Below, one piece after another: positions 1 to 6,921 of a stretch of DNA of 64,000 nt. How positions within the stretch are numbered: position 1 is the stretch's first letter; every line of letters starts with the position of its first letter. Under the pieces are notes generated by a model. That model searched no databases and was not told the origin of the DNA. It saw only the letters and a program-made list of their open reading frames with translations. The DNA comes from an uncultured Eisenbergiella sp. (lineage in GTDB: Bacteria; Bacillota; Clostridia; Lachnospirales; Lachnospiraceae). Both the position numbers and the translations under genes were made by a program. The stretch spans positions 62,001-126,000 of the forward strand of contig CANQVD010000003.1 in assembly GCA_947627215.1 (NCBI GenBank). Reading direction: 5' to 3'.

Positions 1-209
1 GGCAAAACAGCCGGCTTCCCAGCGCCCTGCAGGAACGGCTGACCGGCTGCCTTCGCGCTCTCCATCTGTCCGAAGTACACAGCAGCGCCTTCCGCGCCCT
101 CCACGCGGCGGAAGACTGCTCTATGGCCCTCCACCTGCCGTCTGCACTCGTCCCAGGACGCATATGTAGTTTTCCTGACAGTGCCGTCTACGGCATACAC
201 AGCGTACAC
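1..209 (-). CDS. Viroplasmin/RNase H1 N-terminal-domain protein, 3' end cut by window edge
   Basis: This partial reading frame is missing from the ORF track. It reads leftward from a GTG at 209 (a second GTG is at 212) and stays open to base 1. A GGAGG site lies about 7 bases upstream of the 209 start. The translation contains TTYASWDECRRQVEG followed by a Phe/Val-rich stretch. This matches the short RNA/DNA-hybrid-binding module (caulimovirus viroplasmin type) found at the N-terminus of many bacterial RNase HI proteins, where it helps bind RNA:DNA hybrids. Whether a catalytic RNase H domain follows cannot be seen. The upstream sequence carries a GTTATCGTTT box at 248-257 like those at other promoters in the window. 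Confidence 0.6.
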   Translation of the reverse strand, partial: MYAVYAVDGTVRKTTYASWDECRRQVEGHRAVFRRVEGAEGAAVYFGQMESAKAAGQPFLQGAGKPAVL

Positions 210-303
210 CACATTTCCTCCAGCGCTCCGTTCCTTTTCTTTCGGGCGTTATCGTTTTCTACAATAGAAACAATACCATTGTGGACACAAAGGCCAAACA
301 GCA

Positions 304-319
304 GCGCCCTTACGGGCGC
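304..319 (-). terminator. Weak hairpin after the zinc-ribbon gene
   Basis: GCGCCC and GGGCGC flank a four-base loop 20 bases past the stop codon of the 341-958 gene. The following T-run on the minus strand is poor. A T-run six bases after the hairpin on the plus strand makes the orientation uncertain. Confidence 0.35.
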
Positions 320-340
320 CGGTCGTTTTTTCTTTGCCTG

Positions 341-958
341 TTAAGCCTTTGCTACAGCCGCGGCATCCGCAGCATCCATGATGTCCGCGAAGCCTTCCTC
401 CCGCAGTTTCTCGTCCAGCTCCTCATAGGAGACTCCGTTGGCTGTCAGCAGCGTCCGCAGCTCCGTCAGGTACGGCAGGAACATCTCCACTGACATCTCT
501 CCGATGTGCATCAGCGTGAACACCCCGTGCACCTTTAAGGTGAGATGGTAGTATAGCCCCTTCCGGCCCAGGATCCCGTTGTCCACTGCCAGATCCAGGT
601 AGCGGTGGATGATATACCTCTTTTTCATCAGGTCGTCATCCGCCGGCGTGGACGTCAGGCGGAGCTTGCCTTCCCTGACCTTGGCCGTGGCACGATAGCC
701 GTGTTCCTCACAGACGTATGTGTGGGTCTGCTCTATCCCATGGGGCTTCCCGCGCAGCACCATCGGTTTCCCGCATACGGGACAGCGCGGGGGTTTCTCC
801 AGTTCCCTGTTGATCACCGACATGGGTCGCTGGCCCCGACGGTCGTCGTTTCCGCCGTTCGGATCCACAGAGGAGCGTTTTCTGCCTGTTCCTTTATTCT
901 TTTGTTTTCTGTACTCCTCCAGATCCTCGTAGTCGTCGAAGCGGCGGAATTTTGTCAT
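341..958 (-). CDS. Zinc-ribbon protein, possibly DUF3268-like
   Basis: This is a 205-residue protein. I chose the ATG at 958 rather than the track's GTG at 964 because AGGAG lies 7 bases before it. The N-terminal third is basic and probably disordered. It is followed by a CPVCGKPM knuckle, a histidine-containing stretch and a CEEHGY motif, which suggests one zinc-binding unit at about residues 60-95. The C-terminal half is predicted helical, with no membrane segment or signal peptide. Zinc-finger proteins of this size are common on large Firmicutes plasmids and phages. The exact family is an inference and no function can be assigned. A promoter lies at 1007-1034. Confidence 0.65.
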   Translation of the reverse strand: MTKFRRFDDYEDLEEYRKQKNKGTGRKRSSVDPNGGNDDRRGQRPMSVINRELEKPPRCPVCGKPMVLRGKPHGIEQTHTYVCEEHGYRATAKVREGKLRLTSTPADDDLMKKRYIIHRYLDLAVDNGILGRKGLYYHLTLKVHGVFTLMHIGEMSVEMFLPYLTELRTLLTANGVSYEELDEKLREEGFADIMDAADAAAVAKA

Positions 959-1006
959 ATACACTCTCCTTCTTTTGCCTGAATCCTCTGTCGTTCTCTA
1001 ATATTT

Positions 1007-1034
1007 AGTATACCACGAAATCCCTTATTTACAA
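1007..1034 (-). promoter_or_regulatory. Sigma70-type promoter of the zinc-ribbon gene
   Basis: On the minus strand TTGTAA is followed after 16 bases by TATACT, about 45 bases upstream of the start at 958. The rest of the 310-base gap between 959 and 1268 shows no gene I can support. The track's upstream extension of the next gene to 1080 lacks a ribosome binding site. Confidence 0.5.
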
Positions 1035-1268
1035 GAGGGTCTGCTGTTCGGAGTGCCTGCAGACTGACAGCGAATCCGCGTGCGCGGCCGCCCTGCCCGG
1101 CCCTCTCCTGCCCTGGATATGGATCGCGGCGGCCCGGCTCAGATGAGGAAAAGCGTTTGCGTCTCTGTCCGTTCTGTGTTAGGATTTCTTCAGAGAGAAA
1201 ACGCGCCGCCATGCGGGGCAGGAGCCTGTCCGGGAAGCGGGGACATCGCGTTTCGAGGGGAAAATGTC

Positions 1269-2180
1269 ATGGGAAAGGTAGACCTGAAGGGAAAGATCTT
1301 TGGCGGGCTGGAAGTGGTCGGTGAGGCGGAGCCTAAGAAGATGCCGTCCGGTCAGACTGCCACGTGCTGGCAGTGCAGATGCCTGAAGTGCGGATCCGTG
1401 AGGACCTATTTCGCCACCAGCCTGAAACGGGATCTGAAAGACTGCGGCTGCAGCAGGAACAAGCCGATCGAGGTTGGAAGGACGTACGGCAATATCACGA
1501 TCCTGTCGGCTGAAGAAAAGAAGGACCGGCGCACCGCACAGTTCCGGTGCCGCTGCGAACGCTGCGGGACTGTCTTTGTGGACACCGCGCAGGGCATCTA
1601 TCTGCACCAGGACGGCGGATGCGTGGAGTGCAGGAAGGAAAGAAAGTGGGAAGCCAAGCTCTGTGACCTGAAGCAGAAATATGTGGGAAAAGAATACGGA
1701 TCGCTGGAGATCCTGGACATATCCCTGAGAAACACCCGGAAGGGCAGATACACCGTTAGAACCGCCTTTGCGCTGTGCAGATGTGTGTGCGGCACGGAAA
1801 AGGAGATACCGCTTGACAGGATCCTGGATGGCGCCGCCCTGACTTGCGGCCATGACACCCGCAAAAACCTCGGGATTGGCCACGACCTGGCGGCAAAGGC
1901 AGCGGTGGGCGGCACGAGCGTTTTGTGCATCATGCCCGGCCGAAAACTGAACAAGAACAGCTCGACCGGCAGGACCGGCGTGTGCGAGTTGAAGGATGGG
2001 AAGTACAGGGCCTATATCAACTTCCAGCGCCGGCAGTACAACCTTGGAGTATACGACGATCTGGAGAGCGCCGTGAAAGCGCGAAAAAGTGCTGAACAGG
2101 AGATCTTTGGAGATTTCCTTTCCTGGTATGCGCAGACTTTCCCTGAGATATGGGAAAGGATCAGGCGAAAAGAAAGCTAA
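1269..2180 (+). CDS. AP2-domain protein with repeated zinc-ribbon modules
   Basis: This is a 303-residue protein starting at ATG 1269, preceded by GAGGGG. The track's start at 1080 adds an unlikely N-terminus. At least three cysteine-rich modules of one design are visible: a CRCLKCGS-type pair with a later CGC, a CRCERCG pair, and CRCVCGT with a later CGH. Each follows a glycine-containing strand pattern such as GKIFGGLEVV. The C-terminus carries an AP2/ERF-like DNA-binding domain, recognisable from GRTGVCELKDGKYRAYINF and NLGVYDDLESAVKAR. This layout is typical of phage and plasmid proteins related to AP2-containing HNH homing endonucleases, but no HNH motif is present. It is probably a DNA-binding protein of unknown role. 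Confidence 0.8.
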   Translation: MGKVDLKGKIFGGLEVVGEAEPKKMPSGQTATCWQCRCLKCGSVRTYFATSLKRDLKDCGCSRNKPIEVGRTYGNITILSAEEKKDRRTAQFRCRCERCGTVFVDTAQGIYLHQDGGCVECRKERKWEAKLCDLKQKYVGKEYGSLEILDISLRNTRKGRYTVRTAFALCRCVCGTEKEIPLDRILDGAALTCGHDTRKNLGIGHDLAAKAAVGGTSVLCIMPGRKLNKNSSTGRTGVCELKDGKYRAYINFQRRQYNLGVYDDLESAVKARKSAEQEIFGDFLSWYAQTFPEIWERIRRKES

Positions 2181-2228
2181 GCCCGTTGGTGATTGTGTGG
2201 ACAAGGATTTTTAGAGAGGGAAAAGACA

Positions 2229-2708
2229 ATGGACCAGAATGGAAGCGAAAAAGACAGGCCCGCATGGGCAGGCCCCTACACCGGGGAATATGATGATATC
2301 CTGTATCTGCCTCACCATGTGTCCCCAACAAGGCCGCCGATGCCCATGAGTGAGCGAGCCGCTCAGTTCTCTCCTTTCGCGGCGCTGTCCGGGTATGGGG
2401 ATGAGGTGCGGGAAGCGGAAAGGCTCACGGACGCCTGGAACGATCTCGAAGAGGACCAGACGGAGCTTTTGGACGCGAAGATCCAGGTCCTTCTGCAGGC
2501 AGTGGACTCACATCCGGAGGCGGAAATCACATATTTCCGGCCAGACGCGAAAAAGGAAGGCGGAGCCTACAGGAATGTTAGCGGGCGGATCGAAAAGATA
2601 GATACCGCGCGCAGGATCGTTGTATTCGCGGACGGAACGACGATCCCGGTCGCGGAGATCGTGGACATCCGGTGCGAGACGCTCTTCCCTGACTGGACGG
2701 ATGCGTAA
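2229..2708 (+). CDS. YolD-like protein
   Basis: This is a 159-residue protein with ATG at 2229 and AGAGAGGG upstream. The track's start at 2193 has no ribosome binding site. The conserved block LPHHVSPTRPPMPMSERAAQ and FSPFAALSGYG is characteristic of YolD-like proteins of Firmicutes. These genes usually sit beside a Y-family (ImpB/MucB/SamB-type) DNA polymerase and may act in induced mutagenesis. No polymerase gene adjoins it here. It lies 48 bases after the AP2 gene on the same strand. It converges on the second DGR variable-repeat cassette, with no clear terminator between them. Confidence 0.85.
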   Translation: MDQNGSEKDRPAWAGPYTGEYDDILYLPHHVSPTRPPMPMSERAAQFSPFAALSGYGDEVREAERLTDAWNDLEEDQTELLDAKIQVLLQAVDSHPEAEITYFRPDAKKEGGAYRNVSGRIEKIDTARRIVVFADGTTIPVAEIVDIRCETLFPDWTDA

Positions 2709-2820
2709 TTTTTTTTACGATAGGCGGAGACGCCTGTGTGGATTGAAAGATGTAGTGGAAAGTGTTTGCGCAGTGTTTTCTCTGTGCACCAGCGGGAGAA
2801 CGGCGCTGCAGTATCATTAA

Positions 2821-3613
2821 CCGTTACCGGATGCAGAAGCCGAAGCTGACGCCGCTGGCGCCGGTCGCGCCGCTGCCGACGTCGGCATAGCCGCGGCTGT
2901 TGACGTTGCAGAAGTTGCTGCTGTTCATCGCACGCGGAGACGCCCCCAACCACCAGTCGCTGCGGCGCAGTGCGTTCTTCAGAACCGTCAGGTCATTGGG
3001 GTCAGTCAACTGCTGATAATACGCATACTGTTTCCCTTCCCCTGCGTAGCTTCTCAGGTAACCGTACTGTTTTGTGCCAGTGCCTGTGTTTTTCCCTGCC
3101 TCCGTTTGCGTCCCGTCCGCGTTATAGCCGTATTGGCCGAACAGTTCCACCTCTCGGAACAGGAACAGGTTTTCCGTAGTTTCCTTTATAGTGGAAGATT
3201 TATTACCGGCGCTCGCCTTCTTCTTTACCGGGACGATCACGGCTTTCAAGTCTTCCGGAAGACTCTGCTGGTAGACGGAATCCAGATAGTTCCTCATTAC
3301 CGTTGCCCCTTTGGAGTTGTTGGCTGTCGATTCCATCCTGACATATTCTCCTGTGATTCCTGCCTTTGATGCTTTTGTGCCAGTCGTTTTGACGCTGCCT
3401 TCACAGTTCGCAACAAAATTGCCGTCCACAACGTTAGGCGCACACATGCCGAAGGTGGCCGTATAACCGCCAGAGCCGTCCGCCGGGGTGTCATGGTCGA
3501 AGCCGAGGATGTTCACATAAATGTATTGATCACTGATTGCGGTATTTCCATTGCTGTCGTATGCTACACTTGTGGTCCCGGCACCCAGATGCACTTCCTT
3601 CGCGCAGCCGTTC
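2821..3613 (-). repeat. 793-bp duplication of the adhesin 3' end (copy B, carries VR2)
   Basis: This segment repeats 6922-7714 at a constant offset of 4101 bases. All shadow reading frames in the shared part translate identically in both copies. The differences I can see are confined to the 131-bp variable repeat. One boundary lies three bases beyond the stop codon and the other inside the sequence encoding NGCAKEVHLGAG. Confidence 0.92.
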
Positions 3614-3729
3614 AAGAGACACTCTCTTCCGCGGCGCGCCCGGGCCTGCCCCTGACGCGCCGCCCCCTGAGGCCTGTGAGTATATGAAGGTTTTTTGGTC
3701 GCATATGGAATACTCACTATGCCCCTCAT
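2824..3729 (-). CDS. Second DGR target: lectin-domain cassette with VR2, possibly a truncated gene
   Basis: This 301-residue frame's last ~264 residues duplicate the C-terminal lectin-like domain of the giant adhesin. Its first ~38 residues are a basic unrelated stretch with no signal peptide. The ATG at 3729 has GAGAGGG only 3 bases upstream, so translation is possible but not convincing. The VR lies at about residues 253-297 and reads SDWWLGASPRAMNSSNFC, against SDWWWEASPGAIYSYNFC in the adhesin. It sits 110 bases after the MutS-like gene on the same strand. It could be a cytoplasmic lectin fragment, an unexpressed archive of an alternative repeat, or a remnant of a former second adhesin. 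It lacks the GAAA hairpin found after VR1. Confidence 0.7.
   Translation of the reverse strand: MRGIVSIPYATKKPSYTHRPQGAARQGQARARRGRECLLNGCAKEVHLGAGTTSVAYDSNGNTAISDQYIYVNILGFDHDTPADGSGGYTATFGMCAPNVVDGNFVANCEGSVKTTGTKASKAGITGEYVRMESTANNSKGATVMRNYLDSVYQQSLPEDLKAVIVPVKKKASAGNKSSTIKETTENLFLFREVELFGQYGYNADGTQTEAGKNTGTGTKQYGYLRSYAGEGKQYAYYQQLTDPNDLTVLKNALRRSDWWLGASPRAMNSSNFCNVNSRGYADVGSGATGASGVSFGFCIR
2840..2970 (-). repeat. DGR variable repeat VR2
   Basis: VR2 aligns without gaps to TR 5939-6069. By hand I count about 22 differences, and about 20 of them fall where the TR coding strand has A. The exceptions are one G-to-T and one G-to-C change. VR2 carries a different set of substitutions from VR1, so the two repeats were mutagenised separately. 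Confidence 0.92.
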
Positions 3730-3838
3730 TTACCCTCTCTTTCCCTCTGGCATTCTGTCCTCCTTCCCATTTCCAGCCCTCCTCCGGGTAATGCCCATCA
3801 TCGGCGGCGGGGCGCCGCCGGGTGGGTGTGTTGCTATT

Positions 3839-4471
3839 TTATTCTCCGTCCAGGCTGCAGTCTCGCTTCTCGCATATCGCAAGCCCCCGGATCATGTACA
3901 GATTGCTTTCCCTGCGGCTTTCCAGCAGAGATATGGCCGTTATTCTCATTCCATTTTCCAGGATTTCCGCTGCTGCGCTTGCCTTCAGGTCCTCCAGTGC
4001 CGCAAGCTGGCTTATCCCGCATCCTTCAATGATGCGGATGTCTTGATCGCCTGATGCGCCTTTATGTGGCGCCTGGCACGTCTTCCCGATGTCAACTTCT
4101 GTATTTTTCTCCTGTGCAGATTTATCAGAGGACGCGTCCTTCGATTTTGCCGGTATGGGAATTTTCTGCATACCCTTTTGAAGGACTTCCTGAAAACGGC
4201 TGTTTTCAAAGGAATGAACGTCCGATATTTCCTCACCGCGGTACATGACATAGCTTACCGCAGCGTCAGAACACGCCTGTGCCACTTTTTTCTCGCAGAC
4301 TGCCGGGAAACCGCAGGTACAGACATCCTCTTTGATTGCCCTCAGTTTGTACCCGGTCAGTTCCGATATCACATACGCGCTCCTGTTATACGCCCTGTAA
4401 AAAGTCCCCTGCATCTGCAGGACGACAGTGTCTGGATATTTTGCTTCCAGTTCCTCAAACCTGTTTCCCAT
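3839..4471 (-). CDS. MutS domain I-like DGR accessory protein
   Basis: This is a 210-residue protein with GGAGG six bases before its ATG. The first ~90 residues resemble the mismatch-recognition domain I of MutS: KYPDTVVLQMQGTFYRAYNR recalls the MutS pattern KYPDxVVLFQVGDFYEAF. The MutS clamp and ATPase domains are absent. The Phe-x-Glu mismatch-reading pair appears altered (TFYRA). The C-terminal part has a basic linker and a helical segment with no recognisable domain. The gene starts 15 bases after the RT stop codon, so the two are probably cotranscribed. MutS-like genes have been reported among DGR-associated accessory genes. A role in handling TR/VR heteroduplexes is inference. Confidence 0.7.
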   Translation of the reverse strand: MGNRFEELEAKYPDTVVLQMQGTFYRAYNRSAYVISELTGYKLRAIKEDVCTCGFPAVCEKKVAQACSDAAVSYVMYRGEEISDVHSFENSRFQEVLQKGMQKIPIPAKSKDASSDKSAQEKNTEVDIGKTCQAPHKGASGDQDIRIIEGCGISQLAALEDLKASAAAEILENGMRITAISLLESRRESNLYMIRGLAICEKRDCSLDGE

Positions 4472-4486
4472 CCGTTTCCTCCAGCC

Positions 4487-5656
4487 TTATTCGAGTGACA
4501 GTCGCGGCCTCCGGTCATATGAGATCGTATTCTCTCCGGTCAGGAAGTCCTGGATAAAGAGCCTGTTGAAGTACCGATCCAGTTCCTTCGCCGCGTATTT
4601 CATCTGTTTCGGAATGGTCCCCCTGAAGCTTTTGTAGCAGCACAGGATTTGTTGGAAGGTCATGCGGCCCTTCAAGAGAAGTCCCGCGTATTTGCGCAGC
4701 CTGCGCTTTTCATTCCTGACATAGCCCCTCTTCTGGCGGCATACAAGCTTTCCGGAGGCGGTCAAATAGTAACGCTTCTTCAGATACCTGAAGTGTTCAG
4801 TGAAGCGTATAATCTTCAGCTTTTTCCGGTTTACGGTTATCCCGTTTAAAGAAAGGAGCACTGGGATCCTGTCTTTCAGGTATTTCAGGTGTTCCATATC
4901 TGGGAGGATGATGTAGCCGTCGTCCATGAACCGGCCATATGCCATGACCCGGTCCACCTCCCTGACTGTGTGGTCAAAAGCATTCGGATAGAGCGTTCCC
5001 GCGATCTGTGAGGCTGGCTGCCCCAGACCTATACCTCTCCCGGTGTCATCGCACAGGCTGGTTTCCAAGATTCCCATGATCAGATCCGGAATCCGGTAGT
5101 TTCTCAGGATTCCCATAAGCCTGTCCTGTTCTATGCTCCCAAAATAGTTTCTGAAATCGAAGAACAGGATTCCGCCCTGTCGCCCGTATTTTCGGTAAAG
5201 TCTGCGGATGTAGAGCTTAAACCGCCGTTCCGTGTGGCTGGTTCCCCTTCCCTTGATATTTGCGCTGTTGTCGTAGAGCAGGGATTCTTTTACTGCCGGC
5301 ACCAGGACGTTATCGCAGATACATCTCTGCAGTACGCGGTCTTTATAGGCCGGCGCCTTAATGTTGCGCACCTTTCCTCGCTCTTTGATCCGAAATTCCT
5401 TTACCGGGCCTTTTCGATACCTTCCTGTCAGGACGTCCCTGCGAAGACGGTAAGCGTTTAGACAAGTATCCGCGGTCCAGTTTTGGACGCGCGCCTTCCA
5501 TGAAACGCCCCTTCGGCAGAGGTCGGAGGCATGGATGAGGTTTTCCATGCTAAGAACCTCTTCCGGCGGCACATCCGGATGTTTTTCTCTTTTTGCAGTT
5601 TCTCTTGCTGCTTTTCTGCGTTCGTAACGCAACTGGTGTCTTTCTTTACTGTTCAT
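4487..5656 (-). CDS. DGR reverse transcriptase
   Basis: This is a 389-residue reverse transcriptase that would make cDNA from the TR RNA and introduce changes at adenines. Motifs in order are ILFFDFRNYF (motif 3 region, about residue 160), IGLGQPASQ (motif 4, about 210) and GRFMDDGYI (catalytic YxDD-type box, about 240). The LGxxxSQ form of motif 4 is the reported signature separating DGR enzymes from other RTs, which have QGxxxSP. No maturase or endonuclease domain follows, so it is not a complete group II intron protein. The ATG at 5656 lacks a normally spaced ribosome binding site; a hairpin at 5666-5696 may bring GGAG (5699-5702) into range. TR lies upstream and the MutS-like gene follows. 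Confidence 0.93.
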   Translation of the reverse strand: MNSKERHQLRYERRKAARETAKREKHPDVPPEEVLSMENLIHASDLCRRGVSWKARVQNWTADTCLNAYRLRRDVLTGRYRKGPVKEFRIKERGKVRNIKAPAYKDRVLQRCICDNVLVPAVKESLLYDNSANIKGRGTSHTERRFKLYIRRLYRKYGRQGGILFFDFRNYFGSIEQDRLMGILRNYRIPDLIMGILETSLCDDTGRGIGLGQPASQIAGTLYPNAFDHTVREVDRVMAYGRFMDDGYIILPDMEHLKYLKDRIPVLLSLNGITVNRKKLKIIRFTEHFRYLKKRYYLTASGKLVCRQKRGYVRNEKRRLRKYAGLLLKGRMTFQQILCCYKSFRGTIPKQMKYAAKELDRYFNRLFIQDFLTGENTISYDRRPRLSLE

Positions 5657-5665
5657 TTTTTAGAC

Positions 5666-5696
5666 GACCCATCTGTTCCCGGCCGGCAGATGGGTC
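5666..5696 (-). promoter_or_regulatory. Hairpin between a GGAG site and the RT start codon
   Basis: GACCCATCTG pairs perfectly with CAGATGGGTC around an 11-base loop. GGAG lies two bases before the hairpin and the RT ATG nine bases after it. Folding would bring the ribosome binding site to about 11 bases from the start. On the plus strand the hairpin is followed by a T-run after five bases, so a plus-strand terminator is an alternative. Confidence 0.5.
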
Positions 5697-5938
5697 TGCT
5701 CCTTTTTTTTAAGGCGGCCGGACCTCCTGTACAGTGTATAGCCGAACGGGCATGAAAGCGCCGCATCCGCATTATCCTGTGGGAATCTTGCGGACGCGGG
5801 CACCCATGCAAGAAGCGTCATCCGCCCGCCGGCATCTGTACATCTGTTTACCCAAAAGGGAGGGAAAACTGCTCCTTCTCCGCAAAGCGCTGATTTTGCC
5901 TCATTGGCTACTCTGTTCTGGCTTGTATCTGCGGGAAT

Positions 5939-6069
5939 CCGAAGCTGACGCCGTTGGTGTTGCTCGCGTTGTTGCCGTTGTTGGCATTGCCGTTGCTGTT
6001 GACGTTGCAGAAGTTGTTGCTGTTTATCGCATTTGGAGACGCCTCCCACCACCAGTTGCTGCGGCGCAG
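5939..6069 (-). ncRNA. DGR template repeat (TR)
   Basis: This 131-bp segment matches VR1 and VR2 without gaps. In the coding orientation it is rich in AAC codons; translated in the VR frame it reads SNWWWEASPNAINSNNFC and continues with many Asn. That composition lets adenine mutagenesis change residues widely without making stop codons. It lies between the Avd-like and RT genes, the usual place for a TR. The shared boundaries are CTGCGCCGCAG at one end and GGCGTCAGCTTCGG at the other, where the initiation of mutagenic homing would occur. The functional RNA probably extends through much of the 440-base gap 5657-6096, where I see no gene. Confidence 0.95.
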
Positions 6070-6096
6070 ATTTTATCAGCTGTTTTCCCATATGGC

Positions 6097-6717
6097 TTAT
6101 GGGCTGCTTTCGCTGCCCTTGCCTTTCCATGTACGTTTCCTGTCGCTGTTTATAAGGCCGCTTAAAAGCTTTTCTTCCAGGTCGATCAGGCGGCAGAGTT
6201 CTCCTATCTGATCATAGGTGATGGTAATTCCACCTCGCATTGACGCCGCCCTGTCCCTGAATACGGCAGCCTGATCCAGCAGTTCTCTTTTCCTTGCCTG
6301 CGCGGCGCCGTCTGGGTTTCCCTGAAGGGCCTTTTCCCCAAGCTGCCTTGCTTCCTCTTCCATTTCCCTGGCTTTACGGTCAAGGTCCCGGATTTCTTTA
6401 AGCGTTCCCTCGCCTGTGACATGTACCAGTGCCCGGATGTCCTCGATGTCCTGGCACAGCGCTTCACAGTACCCCTTCGCAAGCTTGAATTCCAGTATCC
6501 TTCGGTCAAGTTCCGTGGGGTTTGTTGGATAGATAGAATTTCCAAGCCGGATATGGAGCATCATCTCGCTGGAATGGTCTGCCATGGGCCTTGCCAGATA
6601 ATACTGCCACGATGCAGGAAGTTTTCTGACCCTCCTTAATACCTCCTGACGGAGTTTCATGCCGTTATGCAGAAATTCGCTATTGGATTGCTGCCGCTGG
6701 CTTACCGGTACTGCCAT
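6097..6717 (-). CDS. Avd-like DGR accessory protein
   Basis: This 206-residue protein starts at ATG 6717 with GAGGAAAC upstream. It is almost entirely predicted helix, with a long charged coiled-coil-like stretch at about residues 105-155 (IRDLDRKAREMEEEARQLGE). A central block LHIRLGNSIYPTNPTELDRR precedes further helices. It has no membrane segment. DGRs commonly carry Avd, a basic four-helix-bundle protein that binds the RT and template RNA and is needed for mutagenic homing. This gene occupies the avd position between the target gene and TR. It is longer than the ~125 residues usual for Avd, so the identification rests partly on context. Confidence 0.65.
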   Translation of the reverse strand: MAVPVSQRQQSNSEFLHNGMKLRQEVLRRVRKLPASWQYYLARPMADHSSEMMLHIRLGNSIYPTNPTELDRRILEFKLAKGYCEALCQDIEDIRALVHVTGEGTLKEIRDLDRKAREMEEEARQLGEKALQGNPDGAAQARKRELLDQAAVFRDRAASMRGGITITYDQIGELCRLIDLEEKLLSGLINSDRKRTWKGKGSESSP

Positions 6718-6821
6718 AACTGTTTCCTCATCTGAACTGGCTATTGTTTGATCTCATAACGTCTGCGGTGTCTTTGATTGAAAAAGGTGCAAAAACAGCG
6801 ATTTTTCAAATTTATAAACCG

Positions 6822-6850
6822 CCGCTGGCGCGGCTTTCGCCCGCCAGCGG
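6822..6850 (-). promoter_or_regulatory. DGR hairpin with GAAA tetraloop downstream of VR1
   Basis: On the minus strand CCGCTGGCG pairs with CGCCAGCGG, with an inner GGC-GAAA-GCC stem-loop and one bulged G. It lies about 75 bases after the adhesin stop codon. In the Bordetella phage DGR a GC-rich hairpin with a GRNA-type tetraloop downstream of VR enhances retrohoming. A second hairpin, CAGGCGC/GCGCCTG (6853-6869), lies next to it. Either could also help end transcription, although there is no clear T-run. Confidence 0.6.
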
Positions 6851-6921
6851 CGCAGGCGCTTCGCGCCTGTCCCACACGCGCCCACTAGGGGCGCTGATGG
6901 AGGATCCGTGATGTTCCGCAT

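Noticed and set aside
1080-1268. N-terminal extension of the AP2-domain protein
   Set aside because: It has no ribosome binding site, and its composition is unlike the remainder. ATG 1269 has a clear GAGGGG site.
2720-2740. Terminator between the YolD-like gene and VR2
   Set aside because: The small AGGCG/CGCCT hairpin is not followed by a T-run on either strand; the T-run precedes it on the plus strand.
4487-5656. Group II intron reverse transcriptase
   Set aside because: No maturase or endonuclease domain and no intron domain V-like structure was seen. The motif 4 form, adjacent TR and two adenine-biased VRs identify a DGR.
5660-6130. 156-residue ORF across the TR
   Set aside because: It lies in another frame over the template repeat, with Gln-rich translation (QQLLQRQQQRQCQQ) produced by the AAC-rich TR. 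It has no supporting start signal.
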